From positions 1-34,396 of the forward strand of contig JAHBTL010000053.1 of NCBI GenBank assembly GCA_019638615.1: 34,396 nt of DNA, in the 5' to 3' direction. A program made the translations under genes and the position numbers. The notes beneath the pieces were generated by a model. It was not told where the DNA came from, did no database searches, and was given only the letters and a program-made list of their open reading frames with translations. The DNA comes from Chitinophagaceae bacterium. Its GTDB lineage: Bacteria; Bacteroidota; Bacteroidia; Chitinophagales; Chitinophagaceae. Shown here one piece after another: positions 8,703 to 16,724 of the stretch (within the stretch, counting starts at the first letter, position 1; each line of letters starts with the position of its first letter).

Positions 8703-8867
8703 TTATTGTATGGTGTATCCTGCATGAATGAGGGTTACCTGACCGATAATAAAACTTGCCCCATCACTGCAAAGGAAAAGAACAACGGGTGCAACTTCTT
8801 CTGCACGACCCAAACGCTTTATCGGCACAACTTCTATCAGATCCTCCATAGCTTTTTTTATCACCAC
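8703..8867 (-). pseudogene. Short-chain dehydrogenase C-terminal fragment
   Basis: On the minus strand this reads IEVVPIKRLGRAEEVAPVVL followed by FLCSDGASFIIGQVT and a terminal GYTIQ with a TAA stop. These are the canonical last blocks of classical SDR enzymes (PxxRxGxPEEVA, then SDxASFITGQ, then the GGY end). The Rossmann fold and Ser-Tyr-Lys site are missing. The fragment begins directly after the stop codon of the alcohol dehydrogenase, so the junction looks like a deletion or recombination that fused an old operon member onto its neighbour. Confidence 0.8.
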
Positions 8868-10118
8868 TTATATGGTTGCGCCATCAATCACATACCTGTA
8901 ACGGGCCTCTTTGTTTACCACCTTATCCCAGGCATCATTTACTTCTTCGGCTTTGATGATTTGTATCTGCGGATAGATTTTATTTTTAGCACAATAATCC
9001 ATTACTTCCTGTGTTTCGGGTATGCCGCCAATCAGCGATCCGTTAAAATTAACACGGTTAAAGATCATGTTGAAGTTGTTAATGGTAAGTTCTCCACCTA
9101 TTGGCTGTCCTACCTGGGTGAAAAAACCGTAAGGTTTCACACAGTCTGTGTAGCTGGACATCTCATAAGCATAGGGAACGGTAGAAATCATATAATCCAG
9201 CTTACCCATCCAGGGCTTTAATTTTTCTTTTATTTGTGCAGCAACTGCTTCACCAGCCAATGTTGCACTGCCTGCTGTTACTTTTGAATTATCTCCTTCG
9301 CCTACTACAATTACCTCCTTAGCACCGAAGCGTTTGATATCGTTTACTTTTGACGGTGAAGTGGTAAAAGCATACACTTCTGCACCTTTTGATACTGCCA
9401 GTTGTATGGCCATGTGACCTAAACCACCGATACCCACTACGCCTACCTTGTCGCCTTTTTTCATACCGTATTTCATCAAGGGCGAATATGTTGTTATCCC
9501 TGCACAAAGCAAGGGGGCAGCGTATTCCAGGCCTATGTTGTCTGGGATTTTAATGGCAAAATGGTCTCTTACTACAATATTATTGGAATACCCCCCTTGT
9601 GTGATGCCTGATGGCGAAGACTTTTCCGGAGCACCGTAAGTGCCTGTAAAACCAGTTGTTTCGCAATGGTGTTCTTCGCCATTCTTACAACTCTCACATT
9701 GCATGCAACTGTTTACCATACAGCCAACCCCGGCTTTGTCGCCAACCTTGAATTTGGTTACATTTTTGCCTATGGCAGTTACAATTCCTGCTATTTCGTG
9801 TCCGGGAACCTGCGGATATTGCTGTTTTCCCCAATGCCCCCTGATTGTATGGATGTCTGAATGACAAATGCCCGAATATTTGATTTCGATCAAAATGTCG
9901 TTATCGCCAACGGGTCTGCGTTCAAATGTCCAGGAACTTAACTTGCCTGTTTCATTCCTTCCGGCATAACCTCTTGATTTAATATTGTTACTCATACGTT
10001 CTGAATTGTTGGATTGCGAAAAAATATGCAAAGGGCTTGCAAGCACTATACCTGTGCCTGTCAAAGCTGTTTGCCGGATGAATTTTCTTCTTGACGGTTG
10101 TTTATTGTTATCAGTCAT
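8868..10118 (-). CDS. Tat-signal zinc-dependent alcohol dehydrogenase (MDR family)
   Basis: The 416-residue product joins a twin-arginine signal (PSRRKFIRQTALTGTGIVLA, residues about 8-27) to a complete medium-chain dehydrogenase of the cinnamyl-alcohol/YahK group. Visible are the catalytic zinc ligands GICHSD and GHE, the structural zinc cysteines in CMQCESCKNGEEHHC, and the NADP loop VGIGGLGHMAIQLA. It should interconvert alcohols and aldehydes, probably reducing them with NADPH. Export of an NADP-dependent enzyme by Tat is odd, because free cofactor is scarce outside the cytoplasm; Tat would allow folding and zinc loading before export. A second Met (MSNNIKSRGYAG) would give the ordinary cytoplasmic length. 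Confidence 0.88.
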   Translation of the reverse strand: MTDNNKQPSRRKFIRQTALTGTGIVLASPLHIFSQSNNSERMSNNIKSRGYAGRNETGKLSSWTFERRPVGDNDILIEIKYSGICHSDIHTIRGHWGKQQYPQVPGHEIAGIVTAIGKNVTKFKVGDKAGVGCMVNSCMQCESCKNGEEHHCETTGFTGTYGAPEKSSPSGITQGGYSNNIVVRDHFAIKIPDNIGLEYAAPLLCAGITTYSPLMKYGMKKGDKVGVVGIGGLGHMAIQLAVSKGAEVYAFTTSPSKVNDIKRFGAKEVIVVGEGDNSKVTAGSATLAGEAVAAQIKEKLKPWMGKLDYMISTVPYAYEMSSYTDCVKPYGFFTQVGQPIGGELTINNFNMIFNRVNFNGSLIGGIPETQEVMDYCAKNKIYPQIQIIKAEEVNDAWDKVVNKEARYRYVIDGATI

Positions 10119-10142
10119 AATGAAGCTGTTTTAATTTTATCC

Positions 10143-10529
10143 TTATCTCGGAATTATCCTTATGGTGGCTGCCTTTGCCCGCTCTCCAATCATGGAAGCG
10201 AGATATGGACTGCTGCTGTACTTCGTTCTATAAGCCTCATCAATCTTAGTGTTCAGCTCTTCATTTTGTAAAGGTGCAAAATTTACTTCCCGGATCATAC
10301 CTGCTGCATCTATGCGACCAGCTTTTTGTTTAATAGCCGACTGATACCAACGACTGCTTTTACCATTATAAGCACGTACATATAACGCTCCATCCACCAC
10401 CACTTCCCATATCCAGGTGGGCGTACCGTAAGAAACACCATCTGCACGGAATGGCGATATTTTTAAATCATTTGCCCTGTCAATATTTTGCAGTTCTTCT
10501 GTTGAAAATTTTGTATTTCCTGTGCTCAT
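10143..10529 (-). CDS. DUF2255 family protein
   Basis: The 128-residue product matches the DUF2255 pattern: FSTEELQNIDRANDLKISPF, a central WEVVVDGALYVRAYNGKSSRW and QSAIKQKAGRID. The fold resembles small pyridoxamine-oxidase-like or split-barrel proteins, but no function is established. The ATG at 10529 is preferred to an upstream TTG at 10535. The gene starts 6 bases past the stop of the preceding gene in the operon, so coupling is likely. Confidence 0.8.
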   Translation of the reverse strand: MSTGNTKFSTEELQNIDRANDLKISPFRADGVSYGTPTWIWEVVVDGALYVRAYNGKSSRWYQSAIKQKAGRIDAAGMIREVNFAPLQNEELNTKIDEAYRTKYSSSPYLASMIGERAKAATIRIIPR

Positions 10530-10535
10530 TTTCAA

Positions 10536-11258
10536 TTATTTTTTAGATACTGTTTTTGACAGTATGTTTTTTGCATCGTCTGCCTGCTTTTTACCGATGT
10601 GTTTTTCTATCAGATCAAAAGCCTGTATCAACTGGCTTTCCGTAAGGCCTGTATTCATTCCCATTCCGATATGTGCCTGTAATTGTCCTGCTGTTCCCGA
10701 CATGGAAGCTAATGCTGCAATCGTAACTAATTCTCTTTGCTGAAGGGTAAGCACATCGCTCGCAAAAATATCGGCAAACAAATGTTCTTTTAAAAATGCG
10801 TCAATACGGGGTGCAAATTCCCCGAACCCGGGTGCAGGTTTGGATTGAGGCGTTTTTGTCAATGTTTCCAACACTTTTCTGCCCTGTTCGTATTTCTCAG
10901 CAACATTGGTTTCAATTACAATTTCCTTTCCCTCCTTATCTGCAATGCCTTTGGCTTTTCTTTCGCTCAATACGGACTGAAATGTACCGAGCGCATTCAA
11001 ACTTCTCGGAAAACCGCAATAGGCATAGAGCTGTACCAATGCTTCTTTTATTTCGTTAACGGTAACTCCTGCATCCAATGCCGCGTTTAACTGGATTTTT
11101 AAGTTTCCCAGATCTCCCGTTGCCGTCAATGCTGAAATAACTGCTAAACTTTGTTGCTGCGCATTGAGGCTGTCGGCGTTATTTTGTGCATTCATCGTAT
11201 ATACGTTTAGGATTAAGACAAAAAACAATTTCCATTTTACAAATTTGCTTTTGCTCAT
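10536..11258 (-). CDS. Secreted two-domain carboxymuconolactone decarboxylase-like protein
   Basis: The 240-residue product has an N-terminal signal peptide (KLFFVLILNVYTMNAQ) and two CMD/AhpD-like helical domains, about residues 30-115 and 150-235. Each has the family pattern of helices: ELVTIAALASMSGTAGQLQA in the second, and EIKEALVQLYAYCGFPRSLN in the first. Members are decarboxylases or peroxidase-like proteins; AhpD-type activity needs CxxC, which is absent, and only one Cys is visible in the first domain. The export signal suggests periplasmic action. The ATG at 11258 is chosen over a GTG at 11261. It sits between the cupin and DUF2255 genes in a tight operon. Confidence 0.85.
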   Translation of the reverse strand: MSKSKFVKWKLFFVLILNVYTMNAQNNADSLNAQQQSLAVISALTATGDLGNLKIQLNAALDAGVTVNEIKEALVQLYAYCGFPRSLNALGTFQSVLSERKAKGIADKEGKEIVIETNVAEKYEQGRKVLETLTKTPQSKPAPGFGEFAPRIDAFLKEHLFADIFASDVLTLQQRELVTIAALASMSGTAGQLQAHIGMGMNTGLTESQLIQAFDLIEKHIGKKQADDAKNILSKTVSKK

Positions 11259-11269
11259 CACTTTCAGGT

Positions 11270-11779
11270 TTATTTTGTATTCACTTCGTTAAATTCTTCG
11301 TCCGTTACAGGCTTTAACCATGTTACATTTTGCTCTCCCTCGTAATTGGTAAGGGCAATATGTACCATTTTTGTATTGGCAGTGGCTCCGTGCCAATGCT
11401 CTACGTTTTCGGGAATATTTACCACATCACCTTTCTTAATGCGTTGTGCAGGTTTTCCTTTTTCCTGGTAGAAGCCCTCGCCCTCTGTGATAATTAAAAC
11501 CTGTCCTTTGGGGTGGGTATGCCAGTGGGTTCTTGCTCCTGCCTCAAACGTTACGCTGCCCAAAGCAAAGTCGTTGTTTTTATCCCTTGCCAGTAATGGT
11601 TGTAAAAAGGCATTACCGCTAAACCAATCGTTCGATAGCTTTTCTCCTTTCGGAAAAAGAGAAGTGTTGTTCTCGTTCATTTTATTTTGATTTTTATTGT
11701 TATTACAGGATGTTGCTGCAATCGCGCCTGCTATAAGCATTACAAATGCCGTTGCTTTTATGGTTGTTTTTATTCTCAT
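11270..11779 (-). CDS. Cupin-domain lipoprotein
   Basis: The 169-residue product has a lipoprotein signal (IAGAIAATSC, Cys about 25) and a single cupin barrel. Motif 1 is ARTHWHTHPKGQVLIITEGEG, giving three metal-binding His; motif 2 is GDVVNIPENVEHWHGA. These are the residues of a metal-dependent cupin. Such proteins neighbour CMD-like and AKR genes in many bacteria, and the roles suggested are quinone, aldehyde or organic peroxide handling. The substrate is unknown. It is 11 bases upstream of the CMD-like gene. Confidence 0.85.
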   Translation of the reverse strand: MRIKTTIKATAFVMLIAGAIAATSCNNNKNQNKMNENNTSLFPKGEKLSNDWFSGNAFLQPLLARDKNNDFALGSVTFEAGARTHWHTHPKGQVLIITEGEGFYQEKGKPAQRIKKGDVVNIPENVEHWHGATANTKMVHIALTNYEGEQNVTWLKPVTDEEFNEVNTK

Positions 11780-11787
11780 TTCTTACG

Positions 11788-12258
11788 CTATTTATCTAAT
11801 TCAAATTTAGCAATTATTGTACCGCTGACTTTAAAGGCTTCCAAACCCGACGTGATTTTTCCCAATGAGATCAATCCGTTGGAGTACCCGAAATCTTTAT
11901 AAAATAAAGCGATGTTGCCCCACGGTTCATAATAGGTAATATCTCCGACTGACGGATCAAAACCGCTTGGGGCATCTTTGGAAGTAAGTTTTTTGGGTAG
12001 CTGATTGATCTTTTCGGTACGGTTATAATCTTCCATTTCCAATGTCAAAGGAAACGAAGTCACAAAATCCCTGCTGGTGGGATTGTCGTACAGTATAGCC
12101 GTAGCGGTTTTTTGCCCGATGGTTATTTTTACTTTTATACTGTCCATTTTTGAAACATTATTTATGTTATTTTTTTCGGTTGGGTTATCATTTCCATTAC
12201 TGGCATAAAGCTGTGTGCAGATGAGCATAAGCAATAGGTAGGATATTATTTTCATCAT
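11788..12258 (-). CDS. Secreted cyclophilin-like fold protein
   Basis: The 156-residue product has a signal peptide ending around QLYASNG. A cyclophilin-like domain follows (KVKITIGQKTATAILYDNPT, then PSVGDITYYEPWGNIALFY and LGKITSG). The pattern belongs to the small bacterial cyclophilin-like family whose members lack clear proline isomerase residues. It is the first gene of the seven-gene minus-strand operon and is followed by the cupin lipoprotein after 8 bases. The operon promoter should lie in 12259-12360, where a 39-bp repeated element is found. Confidence 0.8.
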   Translation of the reverse strand: MMKIISYLLLMLICTQLYASNGNDNPTEKNNINNVSKMDSIKVKITIGQKTATAILYDNPTSRDFVTSFPLTLEMEDYNRTEKINQLPKKLTSKDAPSGFDPSVGDITYYEPWGNIALFYKDFGYSNGLISLGKITSGLEAFKVSGTIIAKFELDK

Positions 12259-12318
12259 ATCTTTTCTATTTTGGATTAAAATGATACTGCAAAGTTCGGC
12301 AATGTTGTTTGTACCCTG

Positions 12319-12357
12319 TTTATACAGAATACTGTTCTTTTTACCAGTTTTACGGAT
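12319..12357 (+). promoter_or_regulatory. 39-bp regulatory element, copy A
   Basis: The element reads TTTATACAGAATACTG followed by TTCTTTTTACCAGTTTTACG and GAT. It matches copy C (32688-32726) at 34 of 39 positions and copy B (13246-13282) almost as well. Two TTTTACC/TTTTACGG half-sites lie 10-11 bases apart, one helical turn, as expected for an AraC-type tandem site. It lies 61-99 bases upstream of the operon start; a weak -7 box (GAACTTTG on the minus strand) is at 12290-12297. Confidence 0.7.
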
Positions 12358-12461
12358 GTAGAACTTTGAGATAATGCTATTGGTGGTAGTTGAGCTATTT
12401 GTATAAACTTGTTGGATATATAATGCAAGTTGCAGGTGGTGCGAGGCGGCAGAGCTAACAG

Positions 12462-12577
12462 CTATTTCCCAACAATTTCATTTCTAAAATGAATGCCCCA
12501 TTTCAGAAACTCATCTAAAAGTTTGTCCGTTGACCTGCCAGGCGGAGTTAAAGAATATTCAACGGTTACAGGAAATG
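12462..12577 (-). pseudogene. HxlR regulator C-terminal fragment
   Basis: The minus strand reads PVTVEYSLTPPGRSTDKLLD followed by EFLKWGIHFRNEIVGK and a TAG at 12462-12464. This is almost identical to the end of the intact HxlR protein at 29570-29914. An in-frame TGA precedes it and the DNA-binding part is missing. It lies upstream of the oxidoreductase operon in the same orientation. The other parts of 12259-12701 hold element A and no further gene. Confidence 0.88.
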
Positions 12578-12701
12578 TATCTGTTCAAAGGAGAAAGAAT
12601 CAGCATATTTGTGTAAATTTATCTATATTCAAATAATATCCTTTTAAGTAAGCACGTATAGAAGCTTTGGGATTGATGGAAAAAATTGACCTTCAACTAA
12701 A

Positions 12702-13181
12702 ATGGATAATATGGAAAATTCAATGAACAAGGAGAATTATAAAAAACTCCTGCTGATGCTCTTTATATCATTTTGTGTTATGTATGCTGTGATGTTTCTT
12801 AATGTAGATAAGCTTGATCACGTTTATTTAAGTTTAACCAGGATGTATATGTCATTACTTATGGTAGCTCCAATGGCGGTATTGATGCTGATATTAATGC
12901 GAAAAATGTATTCAAACAAAAAAGTAAACACACTTATAATTTTATCGGGGGTTGCTGTCTTTATTATATCTTTGACGTTGTTAAGAACGCAGACCCCAAT
13001 AGGAGACAGGCAATACATGAAGGCAATGATACCTCATCATTCTTCTGCTATTTTGACTAGTAAACACGCAGATATACAAGATGCCGAGGTAAGAGAGCTT
13101 TCAAGGAAAATTATTGCATCCCAAGAAAGAGAGATACTCCAAATGAAGGCAATTTTGGAGAGGATGGAGAATGAAAAGTAA
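12702..13181 (+). CDS. DUF305 family membrane protein
   Basis: The 159-residue product has three membrane helices (about residues 15-35, 47-67 and 76-95) followed by a soluble DUF305 tail with the signature MKAMIPHHSSAILTSKHADI and the final block SQEREILQMKAILERM. DUF305 is a ferritin-like helical domain whose paired His are thought to bind metal, often near copper or metal resistance genes. Several Met codons (1, 4 and 8) could start it; the first is used. It stands alone between two decayed stretches. Confidence 0.85.
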   Translation: MDNMENSMNKENYKKLLLMLFISFCVMYAVMFLNVDKLDHVYLSLTRMYMSLLMVAPMAVLMLILMRKMYSNKKVNTLIILSGVAVFIISLTLLRTQTPIGDRQYMKAMIPHHSSAILTSKHADIQDAEVRELSRKIIASQEREILQMKAILERMENEK

Positions 13182-13245
13182 AGACTGTAACACCGCTTCA
13201 TTAAAAGCAAGCGACAAGCTCCTTCTTTTGTACACAGTTTACTTT

Positions 13246-13282
13246 TTGTACAGAACATAGTTCTTTTTACCGTTTTACGGAT
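13246..13282 (+). promoter_or_regulatory. 39-bp regulatory element, copy B
   Basis: The element reads TTGTACAGAACATAG then TTCTTTTTACCGTTTTACGG and AT. Relative to copies A and C it lacks one base between the two TTTTAC half-sites. It is followed by no convincing gene; the nearest downstream start is the receiver gene at 13522. The whole gap 13182-13521 holds only this element and a few short unsupported reading frames, so it may have lost its target gene. Confidence 0.6.
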
Positions 13283-13521
13283 CGATGACTTTTGATACGT
13301 CAATATGAGTGTCTTCAGATTTCAAATGAGCTAACCGGTACCCTTCATTTTTTGCAAGCCAGGGAAGTATTATCGGAAAGAATGCATTTGTTATTGTTGT
13401 GTAATTTCTACAAACATGTTTTAGGCATTCCGAAAGAAAAGCGGGAAAATCATTTTTTTAAGAATTGGCATTTAATATAAAAATTTTTGTTTTAACCTTG
13501 CGACCTTATCCCGTTAACTTT

Positions 13522-13917
13522 ATGCTGCAAGAAAAAAAGAAAATTATCCTGCTGATTGAACCCAACTCATTATTAAGAGAAGCCTACGCAAAATTTTTAA
13601 CCATATATGGTTATGAAGTAATCCAAAACAGCATGGGAACAGACATAGACGATTTACGTCAAACAAAAAAAATAGATATTGCGATAGTCAACGTTCGGCT
13701 AAATAGTATTTCAGGCATAGACGTAATTAGAACCATCAAAAACATAATGCCCGAAGTTAAAGCCGTTGGTATATCCTTCACCTTCCAGACCAGCTATGCT
13801 AAAGATTTAAAAGCCGCTGGCGCAAATGCATATTTACTTAAAGGAACGGATGAAAAAACTTTGCTATGCGTATTGAAGGAAGTATTTGATGATAAAGAAT
13901 ATTTTGTTACTCAATAA
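13522..13917 (+). CDS. Stand-alone receiver-like protein lacking the phospho-Asp
   Basis: The 131-residue product is a single CheY-like receiver domain with no output domain. The beta-1 strand IILLIEPN is followed by helix 1. The beta-3 strand IDIAIVNVRLNSISG places Asn57 where the phospho-accepting Asp normally sits. The N-terminal acidic pair is reduced to Glu13-Pro14, while Lys107 (YLLKGT) and the GANAYL turn are kept. The domain is therefore probably not phosphorylated and may work by protein contact, or be inactive. The ATG at 13522 is chosen because the domain begins right there. No kinase gene is nearby. Confidence 0.8.
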   Translation: MLQEKKKIILLIEPNSLLREAYAKFLTIYGYEVIQNSMGTDIDDLRQTKKIDIAIVNVRLNSISGIDVIRTIKNIMPEVKAVGISFTFQTSYAKDLKAAGANAYLLKGTDEKTLLCVLKEVFDDKEYFVTQ

Positions 13918-14489
13918 TACCCACCCGCACCGGTCAGTGTTTTCCACTTTCCCATTCTTGTTCTTCCAAATAATAATTGTCTTAACTCCTCATAAGCTAA
14001 ATTATTTTTCTTAAAGGTTTCACTGCCGATTCCTCTTTTCCCGGTCACTTATGCAGCAAAGATAGTCCGGTTTGCTGGACCTGTAAAGGCCAGATAAAGC
14101 GAATGCCTTTCGCATGCCAACTTGTGTTCGTTTACTGCACAATAAGGCTCTCTTTCATCCAACGATTACTTTATTGTGTTTGATATAATATTCGAGCTCC
14201 CGAAGCTTTTTAGTCATTTCATAATCCATATAGGTAATATTCTAACGAAAGAACGGCAGATATCTGACTACAACGCGGCTATTTTCCCCAAACTCATTAT
14301 TGCTAACGATCCATACGCACTGCCATTCATTGCACTGCAATCAGGACCGTACTTCTCCTGAGATATAAATTGGTGTCTTGCTTTTGACATATTCCCTAAA
14401 TTTACCGTAACTAAATTGAATTACATTTCTGCTCACTTTTTAAGGCAAAGCAAATAAATAGCAGAGAACTAACTTTTTAAAAGTAGCGC
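13918..14489. other. 572-bp gap without a convincing gene
   Basis: Only short frames are present. A minus-strand frame of 44 codons (13911-14048, GTG start, ending in KTLTGAGGYY) overlaps the end of the receiver gene, and a 61-codon plus-strand frame lies at 14176. Neither has a recognisable family, a good ribosome site or a signal. The promoter of the BCCT gene must lie near the right end. The stretch looks like decayed sequence. Confidence 0.4.
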
Positions 14490-16505
14490 ATGATAAAGTT
14501 TTCAGGAATTAGAACTACATTAAGCAAAGGAGTTGTCGTTCCGAGTTTGATTTTCATTATCGGAATTTGCCTGTTGTCTGCCCTTTACCCAAGGCTCACA
14601 GAAAACCTGCTCAGCTCCGTTAAGGATTTTATATTTGTTAACCTCAACTATGTCTATGTTTGGTCGGTAACGATTTTTGTCCTGTTCCTGATTTATCTGA
14701 TGTTCAGTAAATACGGTAATATCCGGTTGGGAAGAAATGACAGCAAACCGGATTACTCATTCTTTTCGTGGATTTCGATGCTGTTTGCTGCGGGTATGGG
14801 TATCGGGCTTATGTACTTTAGTGTTGCCGAGCCGATGCAGCATTATTCCAATGAAATATTTTCGGGAAATACCGCTGTCAAACGTGCTAAAGATGCACAG
14901 TTATACACTTTTTTTCATTGGGGTATTCATGCCTGGGCGATTTATGGGATTGTAGGATTATCGTTAGCCTACTTTGCTTATCGCTATCGCCTGCCGCTCT
15001 CTCTCCGGAGTTGCTTTTATCCATTATTGAAAGATAAAATCAAGGGTAAATGGGGTAATGCCATTGATGTGTTTGCGCTCTGCAGTACATTTTTTGGGAT
15101 TACCACTACGTTAGGATTTGGCGTGGTTCAAATCAATTCGGGGCTGGAAACTTTGGGAGTTTTACCAGGAAGCAGCTTTATGTATCACGTATTGATTGTG
15201 GCAGTGTTGGTTTCTCTTTCCATTATTTCCGCCGTAAGCGGTGTAGATAAAGGGGTAAGAATATTGAGCAACATCAACATTATAAGTGTTGTAGTTCTAT
15301 TGCTGTTTGTTTTACTTCTGGGTCCTACCGTATATCTGATAGGAAGCTTTACCGAAGGCATAGGAAGTTACATCAACAACTTCTTCAATCTTACATTCAA
15401 TACACACGTATATGAAGCAGAAACACAACCGTGGTTTTATAACTGGACAATACTGTATTGGGCGTGGTGGATTTCGTGGTCGCCTTACGTTGGGTTATTC
15501 ATCGCCAAGATTTCCAAGGGACGAACGATAAAGGAGTTTGTAGCAGCCGTTTTAATCATTCCTACCTTATTTAATTTTATCTGGATGTCGGTTTTTGGAA
15601 ACAGCGCGATATGGTTTGACCAACATATCGCCAACGGAGCATTGAGCCAGCTTGCAAGTAATCCTGATGCACTGATGTTCCGCTTCTTAGAATACCTGCC
15701 TTTAGCCAAAATAATCAGCTTTTTGGTTATTGCTATTATTATTATTTTCTTTGTTACCTCTGCCGATTCGGGTATGTTCGTGATGAACAGCATTGCTACA
15801 AAAAATGCCCGGATTTCCCCCAAATGGCAGACTATCGGATGGGGTGTCTTACTCGCAGTACTCGCCCTGATGTTGCTGAATGCCGGAGGGTTAAACGCCC
15901 TACAAAGCATGACACTGATAACTGCTTTACCATTTTCAATTATTATGCTGCTTTTCATCGTCAGTTTGGTCAAAGCATTATCCATTGACAGAAATTATTA
16001 TGAACGGGACTTTTCGGTGACGACTATTCCATGGTCAGGAGAGTCTTGGAAAAAGCGTTTGAAACAAATAGTCTCGTTCAATGATGCTCAATCTGTTAAT
16101 ATTTTTATCGGTACAGCGGTAAAAGAAGCATTTTTGGAATTGCAACAGGAATTTGCCAAAAACAATATTGAAACGAAAATCAATTCTTACGAAAATCCGC
16201 AAAGAATTGAAATTGAAATCCCGTACAATATCGTAAATAATTTTGTGTACGGTGTAAAAAATGATTCAAAAATAATATCTGATTACCTGCTCAGTGAAGA
16301 TAATCTGCCAGAGGTAGGAAATAACCGGACGTCCTTTCCGAAATCTTATTTTGGCGACGACAGAGAGGGATATGATGTCCAACTTTTTACGAAAAACGAA
16401 CTGATATCCGATGTACTGAAACATTATGAACGGTTTATAGAAATTATTTCCGAAGAAAGAAATAAAATATTTATCAGCAGCGATACTAACCGGAATATGA
16501 GATGA
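14490..16505 (+). CDS. BCCT-family transporter (betaine/choline/carnitine)
   Basis: The 671-residue product has twelve membrane helices and the BCCT signature: the glycine-rich stretch FAAGMGIGLMYFSVAEPMQH near residue 105 and the tryptophan-rich helix WTILYWAWWISWSPYVGLFI near residues 318-337. A cytoplasmic C-terminal tail of about 170 residues follows, similar in size to BetT-like proteins, where it takes part in osmotic control. It should import a quaternary ammonium compatible solute such as choline or betaine. No choline dehydrogenase is in the window, so a role as osmolyte uptake is more likely than catabolism. Confidence 0.92.
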   Translation: MIKFSGIRTTLSKGVVVPSLIFIIGICLLSALYPRLTENLLSSVKDFIFVNLNYVYVWSVTIFVLFLIYLMFSKYGNIRLGRNDSKPDYSFFSWISMLFAAGMGIGLMYFSVAEPMQHYSNEIFSGNTAVKRAKDAQLYTFFHWGIHAWAIYGIVGLSLAYFAYRYRLPLSLRSCFYPLLKDKIKGKWGNAIDVFALCSTFFGITTTLGFGVVQINSGLETLGVLPGSSFMYHVLIVAVLVSLSIISAVSGVDKGVRILSNINIISVVVLLLFVLLLGPTVYLIGSFTEGIGSYINNFFNLTFNTHVYEAETQPWFYNWTILYWAWWISWSPYVGLFIAKISKGRTIKEFVAAVLIIPTLFNFIWMSVFGNSAIWFDQHIANGALSQLASNPDALMFRFLEYLPLAKIISFLVIAIIIIFFVTSADSGMFVMNSIATKNARISPKWQTIGWGVLLAVLALMLLNAGGLNALQSMTLITALPFSIIMLLFIVSLVKALSIDRNYYERDFSVTTIPWSGESWKKRLKQIVSFNDAQSVNIFIGTAVKEAFLELQQEFAKNNIETKINSYENPQRIEIEIPYNIVNNFVYGVKNDSKIISDYLLSEDNLPEVGNNRTSFPKSYFGDDREGYDVQLFTKNELISDVLKHYERFIEIISEERNKIFISSDTNRNMR

Positions 16506-16537
16506 GTTTTAAAGGCAATAGTTTCTGATCTACTTAG

Positions 16538-16567
16538 TGTATACAACTTTTTACAAAAACGTATACA
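16538..16567. promoter_or_regulatory. Inverted repeat between BCCT and CE15 genes
   Basis: TGTATAC at 16538-16544 and GTATACA at 16561-16567 form a perfect 7-base inverted repeat with a 16-base spacer. There is no T-run after it, so an operator is likelier than a terminator. Confidence 0.35.
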
Positions 16568-16724
16568 TCAATCCCTTTGCCGTCAAAGGCTCTTTCCACG
16601 ACCCAGCTTCAGCATAAATTCAAAACAAACAGGATAAATTTTAATTTTGACCGGAATTATATAGTTAGTAGCTTGAATATAAATACCCTTTCAGGAGAGT
16701 TTCAATTAAGCTGAAAATTAAACT

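Noticed and set aside
8706-9221. 171-codon plus-strand frame
   Set aside because: It runs antisense to the alcohol dehydrogenase and the SDR fragment; the product is Cys-, His- and Tyr-rich with no family resemblance.
13292-13480. 62-codon plus-strand frame after element B
   Set aside because: No family, no good ribosome site; the sequence changes character midway. It could be part of a lost target gene of element B, but the evidence is too weak.
13911-14048. 44-codon minus-strand frame ending KTLTGAGGYY
   Set aside because: It has only a GTG start directly after a stop, no ribosome site and no recognisable family. It may be a remnant but cannot be supported.
15485-15985. 166-codon minus-strand frame
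   Set aside because: It is antisense within the BCCT transporter gene, whose plus-strand frame is clearly real.
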